A model generated the notes under the pieces. It made no database searches, had not been told where the DNA came from, and was given only the letters and a program-made list of their open reading frames with translations. A DNA stretch of 48,492 nt from Muribaculaceae bacterium (lineage in GTDB: Bacteria; Bacteroidota; Bacteroidia; Bacteroidales; Muribaculaceae), in contig JAFLTY010000016.1 of NCBI GenBank assembly GCA_022509065.1, positions 1 through 48,492 of the forward strand, in the 5' to 3' direction. A program made the translations under genes and the position numbers. Shown here in pieces: positions 16,405-25,453 of this stretch (its first letter is position 1; every line of letters begins with the position of its first letter).

Positions 16405-18543
16405 ATGAAAAAGATAAATTTATATATTGCCGGAATAGCCGCGCTGATGCTCGGCACCGGTTGCAGCCATGAAATGCTGCTCGATACAGAAGGCGAGGGT
16501 AAGCTTGTGCTTCACACAACAGTAAGCACCGATATGCAAGTGGTGTCGCGTGCTGTCGAACAAGACTTGCAAGACAACTGCATGATTTGGATATCCAACG
16601 CCAAGGGGTTGGTGCGTCGCTACGATAAATTCGCCGACATGCCGCAGACTATCGATCTTGCCAGCGGTCACTATGTCGCCGAGGCTTGGACAGGTGACTC
16701 AGTGCCTGCTTCGTGGACTGCACGTTGGTTCAAAGGTATGACAGAGTTCGACATCACCAAAGGACAGACAACCCAAGCCACACTGCAATGTAAAATAGCC
16801 AACGTTGCCGCCAGTGTTAAATACACTGAAGGTTTAGAGGCAGCCTTACACGATTTCAGCATGTCTATCGGACACGCCGGTGACACTCTGCTCTATGTTG
16901 GCCGCGAAGAACGTATGGGTTACTTCATGATGCCGTCTTTCGACAAGAATTTGACATTCACTCTCACCGGTAAACAAGTCAACGAATCAGACTTTACCTA
17001 TACGGGCACGATAGAAAACGCTAAGCCCGGCACCCATTACATCATCAACGTCAAGTACACACAAGAGACTAACGAAGTGGGTGGCGGTATATTCTCTATC
17101 GAGATTGACGAAGAAAAAATAGACTTGCCTCAAGAGGTAGAACTCATCGCTGCTCCTAAGTTTACTGGCTATGGCTTTGATGTAAATCTTCCCGTAACGG
17201 GTGAAGCAAACAATATTGGCGAAAGAGTTATTTACGTCTCAAGCGCAACTGAGATTACCGTACTTCATCTCAAGAGCGATTTGTTCTTCGAATGGGTTCC
17301 GGCGCTTAGTTCCGATGATTTGGAATGGTTTGGAATGAATGAACAAGGTAAGGCCGCTCTTACAGAAGCAGGAATAAATATTGCCAAACAAAAAATAGAC
17401 AACGAGGAACAGACCCTGATAAAGATCGGTTTTTCGGCTGATCTCTTAAATGGTCTTGAGGATGGTAAATATTCTATCGATTTTAAAGCCACTGATAAAG
17501 ATAATAAAGTTTCCTCTCTCACAATGAACATAATTGTGAGCAATGCATATGTGATACCAACTCCTGTCGAGGAAAAAGACGCTTCGTATTTCTCTGTCAC
17601 TCTTCATGGGACAATGCAAAGAGAAGGGTTGACAAACGTTGGGTTCAACTACCGTAAAGCGACCAATAGCCGAGCTGACGATGAATGGACTTTTGTTGAA
17701 GGTCATTTTACCGATAATCAACATTTTGAGGCTACAATCAACGACCTTACGCCCGGCACAACTTATGAGTACACTACTGTTTGCGACGGTTATATTTACA
17801 ATGAAATCCTTTCAATTAAGACTCGTCCAACCACTCAGTTGCCTAACTCAGGTTTTGAAGATTGGTTCTATTACAATAACAAAATTTGGGTTCCAGGCAC
17901 CGGCTATCCGGACACTTTCTGGGATTCGGGTAACCATGGCGGTGCCACTGTGAGTAAGAACTTTACAACAAGAAACGATAATTATAAACATTCCGGAAAT
18001 TACTCAGCGTGTTTGAAATCAGAGAAAGTTGTAATTCAGTTCGCTGCAGGTAATATATTTGCCGGTAAATATCTGGCTACCGACGGCACTAACGGTGTAC
18101 TTGGTTGGGGTCGCCCATTTACTGAAACACCTAAATCCGTTAACATTTGGGTAAAATATGTTCCCGTTAATGTCACAGATGGAGGCTCGTATATTAAAAA
18201 AGGAGATCTTGACCAAGGAATTATTTATATGGCTCTTGTTGATGACACTAAACAATCGTACAACGGAGAACAATGGCCGTGTGTTATTAAGACAAAAGCA
18301 GCTGATCGTAACCTCTTCGATAAAGACGGTGATAATGTAATAGCTTATGGTGAACACGTGTTTACTTCTGCCACCGATGGTGATGATCTTATTCTAATAA
18401 ATATTCCGTTGGAATATTATAAGGAAGGAGTATATCCTTCAAATATCATCTTCGTTGCTTCAGCAAGTCGTTACGGAGATTACTTCCAAGGAGGTAGCGG
18501 TTCTACCATGTACATTGATGACATTGAGCTGATTTACGAGTAA
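16405..18543 (+). CDS. DUF4493-type lipoprotein with PCMD-like domain
   Basis: The 712-residue lipoprotein has a lipobox ending at Cys20. The N-terminal domain (about residues 25-230) repeats the plan of the two preceding genes, with GHYVAEAWTGDS and GMTEFDITKGQTTQATL in the same order. A middle beta-rich domain leads into a fibronectin-like repeat. The final 230 residues (from about LPNSGFEDWFYYNN to MYIDDIELIYE) are PCMD-like and match the end of the first protein. Three tandem paralogues with different C-termini suggest duplication and domain exchange. Surface localization and glycan or adhesion function are inferred. Confidence 0.74.
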   Translation: MKKINLYIAGIAALMLGTGCSHEMLLDTEGEGKLVLHTTVSTDMQVVSRAVEQDLQDNCMIWISNAKGLVRRYDKFADMPQTIDLASGHYVAEAWTGDSVPASWTARWFKGMTEFDITKGQTTQATLQCKIANVAASVKYTEGLEAALHDFSMSIGHAGDTLLYVGREERMGYFMMPSFDKNLTFTLTGKQVNESDFTYTGTIENAKPGTHYIINVKYTQETNEVGGGIFSIEIDEEKIDLPQEVELIAAPKFTGYGFDVNLPVTGEANNIGERVIYVSSATEITVLHLKSDLFFEWVPALSSDDLEWFGMNEQGKAALTEAGINIAKQKIDNEEQTLIKIGFSADLLNGLEDGKYSIDFKATDKDNKVSSLTMNIIVSNAYVIPTPVEEKDASYFSVTLHGTMQREGLTNVGFNYRKATNSRADDEWTFVEGHFTDNQHFEATINDLTPGTTYEYTTVCDGYIYNEILSIKTRPTTQLPNSGFEDWFYYNNKIWVPGTGYPDTFWDSGNHGGATVSKNFTTRNDNYKHSGNYSACLKSEKVVIQFAAGNIFAGKYLATDGTNGVLGWGRPFTETPKSVNIWVKYVPVNVTDGGSYIKKGDLDQGIIYMALVDDTKQSYNGEQWPCVIKTKAADRNLFDKDGDNVIAYGEHVFTSATDGDDLILINIPLEYYKEGVYPSNIIFVASASRYGDYFQGGSGSTMYIDDIELIYE

Positions 18544-18566
18544 TCGTAAGTTTGTAATCCTATACG

Positions 18567-18608
18567 GCGACCTGCGTTCTCAATAACGAGAGCGCAGGTC
18601 GCTTCTTG
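18567..18608 (+). terminator. terminator after the DUF4493 operon
   Basis: GCGACCTGCGTTCTC (18567-18581) pairs with GAGAGCGCAGGTCGC (18588-18602) over 15 positions with a single T-G wobble, around a 6-nt loop. TTCTTGT follows. It lies 24 bp past the last lipoprotein stop. Confidence 0.85.
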
Positions 18609-18645
18609 TATGGCAGTCCCACAGACCGTCCTACAGCCCTCCAGG

Positions 18646-18676
18646 TTGCTTATGTTATAAAATTTGATTAATTTTG
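18646..18676 (+). promoter_or_regulatory. promoter of ychF
   Basis: TTG at 18646-18648 is followed after 20 bp by TAATTTTG (18669-18676), matching the Bacteroidetes -33/-7 pattern. It ends 32 bp before the ychF ATG. Confidence 0.65.
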
Positions 18677-18708
18677 CAGGACTTTTATAAACATCTTATC
18701 TTGTATTT

Positions 18709-19812
18709 ATGGCACTGCAATGCGGTATTGTCGGACTGCCTAACGTGGGCAAGTCAACGCTTTTCAATTGTTTGTCCAACGCAAAGGCTCAATCGGCAAA
18801 CTTTCCTTTCTGTACTATCGAACCCAATGTGGGAGTCATCAGTGTACCCGATGAGCGACTCAACAAGCTCGTCGAGATGTGCAATCCGCGGTCGGTGGTG
18901 CCTGCCACTGTCGAGATTGTCGATATAGCAGGTTTGGTAAAAGGCGCGTCGAAGGGCGAAGGTCTGGGCAACAAGTTTTTGGCCAATATACGCGAGACCG
19001 ATGCCATAATACATGTGCTGCGTTGCTTTGACGATGACAATGTCACTCATGTTGACGGCAGTGTAGACCCGATTCGCGACAAGGAGATAATTGACTACGA
19101 GTTGCAGCTCAAAGACCTGGAGACTGTCGAATCGCGCATAGCAAAGACACAAAAGGCCGCACAGACAGGCGGCGATAAGACAGCAAAGCTGCAGTACGAA
19201 GTGCTGTGCCGCTATAAGGAGGCTCTTGACGCCGGTCAACCGGCTCGTACTGTCACCTTCGAAACAGCCGACGAACAGAAATTTGCTCGCGAGCTTTTCT
19301 TACTGACTGCCAAACCGGTGTTATATGTATGTAATGTCGATGATGCTTCGGCCGTGACAGGCAATAAATATGTCGAGGCCGTGCGCGAGGCAGTTAAGGA
19401 CGAGAACGCTGAGATTCTTGTGGTGGCGGCGCAGGCCGAGAGTGATATCGCCGAACTCGATACCTACGAGGAACGCGCCGAGTTCCTCGCCGAGATGGGA
19501 CTGACCGAATCGGGTGTGTCTCGTCTGATACGCGCGGCGTATCATCTGCTGGATCTCCAGACATTCTTTACCGCCGGTGCCGACGAGTGTCGCGCTTGGA
19601 CTTTCCGTCGCGGGTGGAAGGCTCCGCGATGCGCCGGTGTCATACACACCGATTTCGAGAAAGGATTTATACGTGCCGAAGTCATCAAGTATGACGACTT
19701 TGTCAGCCTTGGAGGCGAACAGGGCGTAAAAGAGGCCGGAAAGCTATCGGTCGAAGGAAAAGATTATGTCACGCAGGACGGCGACATAATGCATTTCCGC
19801 TTTAATGTATAA
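18709..19812 (+). CDS. ychF: redox-regulated ATPase YchF (OLA1-type, Obg-related)
   Basis: YchF is a cytoplasmic ribosome-associated P-loop NTPase that prefers ATP. The G1 motif GLPNVGKST is at residues 8-16, the G3-like [17 protein letters not shown] follows, and NVDD stands at the G4 position. The C-terminal TGS domain ends with [16 protein letters not shown], the usual family ending. The 367-residue length is typical. It is a single-gene transcription unit by spacing and has its own promoter. Confidence 0.97.
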   Translation: MALQCGIVGLPNVGKSTLFNCLSNAKAQSANFPFCTIEPNVGVISVPDERLNKLVEMCNPRSVVPATVEIVDIAGLVKGASKGEGLGNKFLANIRETDAIIHVLRCFDDDNVTHVDGSVDPIRDKEIIDYELQLKDLETVESRIAKTQKAAQTGGDKTAKLQYEVLCRYKEALDAGQPARTVTFETADEQKFARELFLLTAKPVLYVCNVDDASAVTGNKYVEAVREAVKDENAEILVVAAQAESDIAELDTYEERAEFLAEMGLTESGVSRLIRAAYHLLDLQTFFTAGADECRAWTFRRGWKAPRCAGVIHTDFEKGFIRAEVIKYDDFVSLGGEQGVKEAGKLSVEGKDYVTQDGDIMHFRFNV

Positions 19813-19865
19813 AAGAGGGAACGGGACGGGCTTAAGCTTGCAAAGCCAACGGAGTGGCTGATGAT

Positions 19866-20813
19866 TTATCCGCCGATTTCCTCGGGAATGTTTTCTTCGT
19901 TGTTTTTGTTTACTTTTTCTTCCTTGGGCGCTGTGTCGTGAAGTTTGACCTTGATCTGGTCAAACCCCTTGCCGTACACACCGTTGACATTAGCCTGTGT
20001 GACGAGCGCCTCGGAGTCTATCGATTTGATGATACGGAAAATGGTGACCGATTCGATGCGTCGGCACATCACCAGAAGAACCTTGACGGGTTGCTTTGAA
20101 TACCACCCCATACCTTCGATAACGGTACATCCGCGGTTGGCTTCGTTATTGATAGCGTTGGCGATATCACGCCATTTGGACGAGAAGATTGTGAACTGAA
20201 CGGCCTGACGGTTGGTGTTGATAATCATGTCGGCGACAAAGGGAGCCAGTCCCGACACTATGAAGCCATAGACTACGTTCTCTATGTCGTGGAAAACAAA
20301 AAACGATGATGAGATGATGACGAAGTCACAGTAAAGCATCATGCGACCCACAGTCACGTTGGTATGCTTGGACACCATGGCGGCCACGATATCAGTACCG
20401 CCCGATGACCCGTTGTGGGTGAATGTCATGCCCACGCCGATACCTATTAACAAACCGCCAAGAACAACGTTCATGAAAGGCTCGCCCTGTACAATGCCAT
20501 TGGCAAACAAAGGCTGGAATATGCCTATCCACACCGATATCATGGTGGCTCCGAAGATAGTGCCCAGGACGAACTTTCGCCCTACGACCTTATAGGCTAT
20601 AGCCAACAGTATAAGATTAAGTCCGTAGTTGGTGATCGCTACCGGTACGTCCATTGTGTAGAATACAATTGAGCTGATGCCGGCAAGACCACCGATAACA
20701 ACGCCTTGGGGAAGAATGAAGGCACATAGTCCGAAAGCGTAAAGACCCATGCCGAAAACTATGAAAAAATAGTCCCGTGAGGTTCTCCAAATTTTGTCGC
20801 GTGAAACGTCCAT
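19866..20813 (-). CDS. YitT-family membrane protein with C-terminal DUF2179 domain
   Basis: The 315-residue protein has five or six membrane segments in its first 200 residues, including GVVIGGLAGISSIVFY and the THNGSSGGTDIVA loop typical of the YitT family. The C-terminal soluble domain (about residues 205-290, TIFSSKWRDIANAIN to ANVNGVYGKGFD) matches DUF2179, a ferredoxin-like fold thought to bind a ligand. It acts in the inner membrane. The substrate is not established. An acidic/Asn tail (KEEKVNKNNEENIPEEIGG) follows. It is convergent with ychF. Confidence 0.9.
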   Translation of the reverse strand: MDVSRDKIWRTSRDYFFIVFGMGLYAFGLCAFILPQGVVIGGLAGISSIVFYTMDVPVAITNYGLNLILLAIAYKVVGRKFVLGTIFGATMISVWIGIFQPLFANGIVQGEPFMNVVLGGLLIGIGVGMTFTHNGSSGGTDIVAAMVSKHTNVTVGRMMLYCDFVIISSSFFVFHDIENVVYGFIVSGLAPFVADMIINTNRQAVQFTIFSSKWRDIANAINNEANRGCTVIEGMGWYSKQPVKVLLVMCRRIESVTIFRIIKSIDSEALVTQANVNGVYGKGFDQIKVKLHDTAPKEEKVNKNNEENIPEEIGG

Positions 20814-20846
20814 AAAGGTTGATGTTTTGTGTGTTATGTCATTGCG

Positions 20847-21590
20847 TTATTTTAGACGGAAATTATAACCCAGACACGCGCTGAGCGACATTGTGCGCGA
20901 GGCGCTGAACTCGTCCGATTTCGACGAGGGATATATGTTGCCCAGTCCGAAGTAAAAGCGAACATCGAACGTCATCGAGTTACGTGGGGTTAGATAATAT
21001 TCGAAACCGACACCGGCCGTAATGCCGTAATCGAATTTGTTAGAGATGTCCATACCCATTTGGTTGACCCGGCGCGTTCCGGGCAAAAACTGCACGGCGT
21101 TCTTGTAATCGAAATTACTCGATATACTGTTGCTTAACATGAAACCGACTTCCGGCCCAAGATTAAAGAAGCATTTGGCGCGCGGCGAACCGAAACTAAT
21201 GTGTGTCATGATAGGTAAGGTGACATAAGAAAGCGAACGTTCGTAACGCAACTCGGGATTGTCCGCAAAGAGTTCTTTCCAACCGCGCTGCACAAAATTT
21301 AGTTCGGCCAGGACACCGACAAGACGCTCCTCGGCATAGCGTATCTGTATTCCCCCCATAGGCCCGAATTTCCATGACTGAGGAACCTCAGGAGCAAACG
21401 ACATGCGGCTGACAGCCATGCCGGCGTGCGCACCTACCGATATGTGAGGCTTATAATGTGTCTCGGCACGCAGTCCGATAGCGGCGAAGACGGCCAGGAC
21501 AAGTATGACATACGACCTTAGTCTATGTCCCGACCTATGTTTGCCTTCGGGATATGTGCCCGATACCGGTTGCAGCGTGTGTCGTGTCAC
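20847..21590 (-). CDS. PorT-like outer-membrane beta-barrel protein
   Basis: The 247-residue protein has an N-terminal signal sequence (YVILVLAVFAAIGLRA) followed by a beta-barrel-like pattern of alternating strands and a final aromatic-rich strand (LSACLGYNFRLK). The motif order (AHAGMAVSRMSF, GGIQIRYAEERLVGVLAELNFVQRGWKE, FNLGPEVGFMLSN) matches the PorT family. PorT is needed for gliding/type IX secretion in some Bacteroidetes, but many homologues are generic barrels. The start is a GTG at 21590 overlapping the previous stop codon by four bases, so it is translationally coupled to the LysM gene upstream. Confidence 0.8.
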   Translation of the reverse strand: MTRHTLQPVSGTYPEGKHRSGHRLRSYVILVLAVFAAIGLRAETHYKPHISVGAHAGMAVSRMSFAPEVPQSWKFGPMGGIQIRYAEERLVGVLAELNFVQRGWKELFADNPELRYERSLSYVTLPIMTHISFGSPRAKCFFNLGPEVGFMLSNSISSNFDYKNAVQFLPGTRRVNQMGMDISNKFDYGITAGVGFEYYLTPRNSMTFDVRFYFGLGNIYPSSKSDEFSASRTMSLSACLGYNFRLK

Positions 21591-23425
21591 AGCACCTCTA
21601 TTTTCTGGGTGCCTTCTTCATTAAAGGTCACCATGATTAATGTATCGTTGTATAAACCGCCCCCGTAGACGGGTTTGAAGCGATAGTACATCTGAGCTCC
21701 AGTATCGCTCTTTGTCTCCAAAATAGTGTCACGTGTCACTTCCCCTCGTGAGCCCAGTTCCAACATCCATCGCGCAACGTCAAATCCATAGAGCACCTGA
21801 TTGGGGATGCCGTCGGGAAGTTCTTCGCCGTAAACGGAGCTGAATAACCGGGCTATAGCCTCGGTGTCACGCGAGGTGGCGTCATTGAAGAACCGCGAGT
21901 AGAAAGTAGTGCCGATAGCCTTAAGTTTGTCATAAGCATCGCCCGTCAGACGAGTGTATTCCGGATAACCGAAAAGACGAACTGACCCTGAAGAGCTGTT
22001 TTCAGCCAAAGCCGCTTTGTAGTTGCTTAGCGCTGTGGCGAATTTGTTGAATTCGGTAGGCGATCCGCCATTGGGTACAAAGACGTAGTCGTTGTCGCTC
22101 ACAGGTAGTTTCTCGAGAATGGCAGAAGAAGTCAATACGCCGTCAAAAGCGAGTGTGCGGTAGTCAATGCCAGTGGATACAAGACGCGAGGACAGCATGT
22201 CGACAAACTGCGATTTGTCGCGTTTACCCTTTACATTGTCAAGAAAAACCGGAGTGGCGCCGTTGAGGTGTGATATGAAATATTCGACGACCTTGTCGTA
22301 CATGTCCGAAGCCGGTATATTGCCTTGCAACATATACGGGTTGTCAATAAATAACGAATCGCGAGCTTGGAACACATTGAAGACGAAAACATCCTTGTCT
22401 CTGCCGAACCGAGCCAGATAAGCCAAACCATCCTGGTTGTCGGGTGCAACTATGATATCGGCGTCACTGAGCCGGGCTATGGCGTGGCGGACATCGGGGT
22501 TGCTTATGTCGTTGCCACAGTCCACAGCTGTCACTTGTACGGGCACATCGGAATAGAATTGGTGGAGACTGTCTATAGCCAGCAGGAAACCACGGTAAAA
22601 GTCAGTGGCATACTGAGCGGGTTTGCCGGGCTCTTCCTCATTAAGCATGAAGGGCAAGCATATTCCAACCTTGAGAACAGGCATTTGGGTTCCATCTGCC
22701 CCTTGGTCTTGACCGTCCATTTCCACCGTAAAGGAATCATCGGCCACAACGGACGTATCAGACGAATCCGGAACGTCAGAAGCTGAGGTGTTGGTCGGCG
22801 CCCCATCGTTAGGAAAGGTCTCGGCTGTGTTGTTGGTAATAGCCTCAACAGATTCAGTCTCTTTTTCTGCCGGACGCTGGGCAGGTGTAGGATTACTGCG
22901 GAGATGCTGAGGTTGCTGCTCGACAGGTGAATTTTGAGCAGACTGGTTTGCAGGTGCTCCCTGAGGCTGTTGCACTACTGTGCCACCGGGGATTAATATT
23001 TTTTGTCCCTCCTTTATGCCTTTATCCACTCCGGGGTTCAAAGCTATTATAGCATCGGTAGGGACGCCATATTTACCTGCAAGGCTAAACAGGGTGTCGC
23101 CTTTTTTAACAACATGCTCGGTCATGGTAGTGCTTCCACCGTAACCTTCTCCAAACTCGGACACAGGGAAGTAAAGGATCATACCGGCTTTCAATCCATC
23201 GAAAAGGGAAGGATTGTATTTTACTATGTCGGCCGGCGATATGCCGATTTTATTCGAAATACTGTATATTGTCTCGTCCGGTTCAACACTATAACAGAAA
23301 TACTCCTGTCCTTTCAACGTCTTGACAGGCATATCATATCCTAAAACGCATAGGTGGAAAGCACATACAGCAAAGACGCAAACTACAGTGCGACTAATTT
23401 GATATATGATCTTCTTTAGTTTCAT
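21587..23425 (-). CDS. LysM-domain protein fused to a periplasmic-binding-protein-like domain
   Basis: The 612-residue protein has a signal peptide (residues about 1-29), two LysM peptidoglycan-binding repeats (about 43-88 and 103-147, the second reading VVKKGDTLFSLAGKYGV), and a Gln/Pro/Thr-rich linker to about residue 245. The remaining 360 residues resemble a type 1 periplasmic-binding fold (LKVGICLPFML, then GFLLAIDSLHQF and DADIIVAPDNQDGLAYLARFG). The likely site is the periplasm, bound to peptidoglycan. The ORF could open at a TTG at 23440, but the ATG at 23425 gives a clean signal peptide. It is coupled to the PorT-like gene by a four-base overlap. What the binding-like domain recognises is unknown. 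Confidence 0.83.
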   Translation of the reverse strand: MKLKKIIYQISRTVVCVFAVCAFHLCVLGYDMPVKTLKGQEYFCYSVEPDETIYSISNKIGISPADIVKYNPSLFDGLKAGMILYFPVSEFGEGYGGSTTMTEHVVKKGDTLFSLAGKYGVPTDAIIALNPGVDKGIKEGQKILIPGGTVVQQPQGAPANQSAQNSPVEQQPQHLRSNPTPAQRPAEKETESVEAITNNTAETFPNDGAPTNTSASDVPDSSDTSVVADDSFTVEMDGQDQGADGTQMPVLKVGICLPFMLNEEEPGKPAQYATDFYRGFLLAIDSLHQFYSDVPVQVTAVDCGNDISNPDVRHAIARLSDADIIVAPDNQDGLAYLARFGRDKDVFVFNVFQARDSLFIDNPYMLQGNIPASDMYDKVVEYFISHLNGATPVFLDNVKGKRDKSQFVDMLSSRLVSTGIDYRTLAFDGVLTSSAILEKLPVSDNDYVFVPNGGSPTEFNKFATALSNYKAALAENSSSGSVRLFGYPEYTRLTGDAYDKLKAIGTTFYSRFFNDATSRDTEAIARLFSSVYGEELPDGIPNQVLYGFDVARWMLELGSRGEVTRDTILETKSDTGAQMYYRFKPVYGGGLYNDTLIMVTFNEEGTQKIEVL

Positions 23426-23453
23426 TTTCAGTGTTAACAACTAATTTTGTGCG

Positions 23454-23461
23454 CAAATTTA
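23454..23461 (-). promoter_or_regulatory. -7 box of the LysM-PorT gene pair, with an upstream palindrome
   Basis: The minus strand reads TAAATTTG, matching TAnnTTTG, and lies 28 bp before the ATG at 23425. A perfect 12-bp palindrome TCCCGGCCGGGA (23485-23496) covers the expected -33 region and could be an operator. Confidence 0.5.
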
Positions 23462-23530
23462 CATAAAATTATCAAGGAAGCACTTCCCGGCCGGGATAAA
23501 CTTACCAAACGTCGCGATATTGTCCGGACA

Positions 23531-24355
23531 TCAATGTTGGTTAAACGCATTTTTTACAATAGCAGCCGGATTAGGTGTGTCTTTTTTGGGAGGTGTAACT
23601 GGTTCTTCGACCGGCTGTGGTTTGACATCCGCTATCGGTGTTTTGGTATCTTTTATTGGTGCTTTGGCTTCTGTTATCTGTGATTCTACTTTTTTATCTT
23701 CCATGTCCTGAACCAGCGTGTATTGCTCATCGTTACCAGATGTCTTGGCATCGGCCAAAAGACCGTTTAATGCCGGGACTCGTCCTGAACCGTTATAATG
23801 AGTGACGTAATAGTTACTCTCGATAGACGATTCGATGACACCTGAAGACGTGGAAGCGTGAATCATAACACCATCACCGATATATAGACCGACATGTGAT
23901 GTTTTGCCGGAGCCGGCCTTGGATGAGAAAAACACAAGGTCGCCGGGAACGAGGTCTTTTTTATCGATACGGTGACAGTATTCGTGTTGTTCGCGTGAAC
24001 TGCGAGGGAGACTTATATCCAAAGCTTTTACGAAGACTTGCATTACGAAGCCCGAACAGTCAGTTCCACCCTTATCCTTCCCACCGTATCGATACGGGGT
24101 ACCTAACCACTCGCGAGCCTCGGCTATCAACTTCTTAATCTCCTTGGATATAGTGGGGGAAACTTCCTGTACTTTCTTGTCCGAACCTGTCGAACCTGTC
24201 AAGGGCTTTGGCGATACCTCAGAAGACTTGTTATACTGACGGTCGGCGCTAACAGTGTTTTTTTTACTTCCGCAACCCGTCATTAACAAAACGATCCCAA
24301 ACAGCAACGCAGTCAGAACAGTTTGATGTCGAGAGACTTTATATTTCAGCAACAC
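23531..24355 (-). CDS. NlpC/P60-family (C40) peptidase lipoprotein
   Basis: This is probably a cell-wall hydrolase that cuts peptide stems of peptidoglycan. The 274-residue lipoprotein has a lipobox ending at Cys28 (LMTGC). The NlpC/P60 domain spans about residues 70-195, with catalytic Cys100 in GGTDCSGF, His154 in TSHVGLYIGDG and a third polar residue near His166. The final 70 residues are Lys/Pro-rich low complexity. The reading frame starts at a GTG at 24355. A TATCTTTG box (24405-24412) upstream on the same strand would give a leader of about 40 nt. It lies 105 bp upstream of the LysM gene on the same strand. Confidence 0.92.
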   Translation of the reverse strand: MLLKYKVSRHQTVLTALLFGIVLLMTGCGSKKNTVSADRQYNKSSEVSPKPLTGSTGSDKKVQEVSPTISKEIKKLIAEAREWLGTPYRYGGKDKGGTDCSGFVMQVFVKALDISLPRSSREQHEYCHRIDKKDLVPGDLVFFSSKAGSGKTSHVGLYIGDGVMIHASTSSGVIESSIESNYYVTHYNGSGRVPALNGLLADAKTSGNDEQYTLVQDMEDKKVESQITEAKAPIKDTKTPIADVKPQPVEEPVTPPKKDTPNPAAIVKNAFNQH

Positions 24356-24404
24356 TTGTTGTCAGTTTTGATTGATTATCATCAGAATCGGTGGTTACCC
24401 AATG

Positions 24405-24412
24405 CAAAGATA
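24405..24412 (-). promoter_or_regulatory. -7 box of the NlpC/P60 lipoprotein gene
   Basis: CAAAGATA on the plus strand is TATCTTTG on the minus strand, matching TAnnTTTG. It lies 50 bp before the GTG start. No clear -33 box was seen. Confidence 0.5.
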
Positions 24413-24507
24413 AATAAATTTTTTGATTCTAAGGACTTTGCGTCCCAAATAATCCCAAAATAACAATGAAGACAAAAAATGATGAATCGTCTAATCTGTT
24501 CTTGTAT

Positions 24508-24543
24508 TGTCTCACAAAATGAGACATTGTAATTGTATCTTTG
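24508..24543 (+). promoter_or_regulatory. palindrome overlapping a promoter-like sequence
   Basis: TGTCTCA (24508-24514) and TGAGACA (24520-24526) form a perfect 7-bp inverted repeat with a 5-nt spacer. TATCTTTG at 24536-24543 is a good -7 box, and the palindrome covers the -33 position. This looks like an operator-controlled promoter reading rightward. No ORF begins within the next 270 nt. The rest of the 463-bp gap (24356-24818) is AT-rich with nothing else recognisable beyond TATTTTTG at 24792-24799, a -7-like box near the next gene. Confidence 0.45.
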
Positions 24544-24818
24544 CACGCAAAAATATTATATGAACATCAATAATAATCTCAGTTGAATGAAATACACTTA
24601 TAAATCAACAAATTATAATATATATATTGCATCTCGATGCTAAAAACCAAAAGTTTTCCAAACAATGAAGTACAAATCTTATGTTGCAAAAATAAACGAT
24701 AGGTAATATATTGTCTCTTCGTTTTGTTACACTTTTAAATAATTCATTTTCAATGTGTCCAATATCCATCCCCTTCAGCAATTTGAAGACTTATTTTTGA
24801 TAAACTAATATTACTGTC

Positions 24819-25241
24819 ATGTTACAACGTATATCGAGGTTAAATATACCGAAGGTCGACTTGGTAGAACCCTTTTATATAGGAAATTTTATTCATAAAA
24901 GAAGTTTGATATGTACCGATCTTCTTAATGAAGCCCAGAACCTCCTTATCTCTTTGGGCTATAATGGAGATTTTACCATGTATTATCATCTTGAAAATCC
25001 GTCCATAGTGCGACTTTATTTCAAAATATCCTATGTCAGTGTGATTTACATTGATGGTGGTTGGGATGAGATTAAGCGTGACATGCAAACCTTTGTATCT
25101 TATGTCATAGCTTTTCAAAATATCAGAAAGCATGCTGACAAGTTGACTTGTTGTTGGATTGAACAGAACGCAAAAGAAATTGATTGGATAAGTGAAGATT
25201 ATACTAAAAATGCCATACAGAAATATAAAACAGAGCTTTAG
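24819..25241 (+). CDS. hypothetical 140-residue protein
   Basis: I do not recognise the family. The product is soluble, with no signal peptide or membrane segment, and an even mix of helix- and strand-favouring residues (strand-like VRLYFKISYVSVIYIDG in the middle, then a helix-like acidic stretch). The DNA is AT-rich, unlike the core genes to the left. A TATTTTTG box (24792-24799) lies 19 bp before the ATG. It may belong with the WYL cassette downstream, but a 212-bp gap separates them. Confidence 0.6.
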   Translation: MLQRISRLNIPKVDLVEPFYIGNFIHKRSLICTDLLNEAQNLLISLGYNGDFTMYYHLENPSIVRLYFKISYVSVIYIDGGWDEIKRDMQTFVSYVIAFQNIRKHADKLTCCWIEQNAKEIDWISEDYTKNAIQKYKTEL

Positions 25242-25302
25242 CTCGGTTTACATGAATACTTATCGCGTTATCGTCTTGTAAATGAAATAATTAACATACA
25301 TG

Positions 25303-25366
25303 TATACTGATTAACTAAAAAATACTATTAACTAACAACTATACTGTTTTACTGATAAGTATACTG
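25303..25366 (+). repeat. three TATACTG direct repeats upstream of the WYL regulator
   Basis: TATACTG occurs at 25303-25309, 25340-25346 and 25360-25366. ATTAACTAA also occurs twice (25310-25318 and 25327-25335), so part of the block is duplicated. They lie upstream of the WYL gene promoter and could be binding sites of that regulator. This is inference from position. Confidence 0.4.
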
Positions 25367-25401
25367 AAAAATAAACTTCTAATTGGTGTGGGTATTATAG
25401 G

Positions 25402-25434
25402 TTGAACACACTTGACAAAATTTATGTATTTTTG
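25402..25434 (+). promoter_or_regulatory. promoter of the WYL cassette
   Basis: TTGA at about 25402 is followed after about 21 bp by TATTTTTG at 25427-25434, a good -7 box. It ends 19 bp before the WYL gene ATG. Confidence 0.55.
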
Positions 25435-25453
25435 CGTAAAAGAAGGCTAAAAT

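Noticed and set aside
24588-24644. 18-codon ORF in the 24.4-24.8 kb gap
   Set aside because: It is too short and compositionally ordinary for AT-rich DNA. It is mentioned only as a possibility under the palindrome finding.
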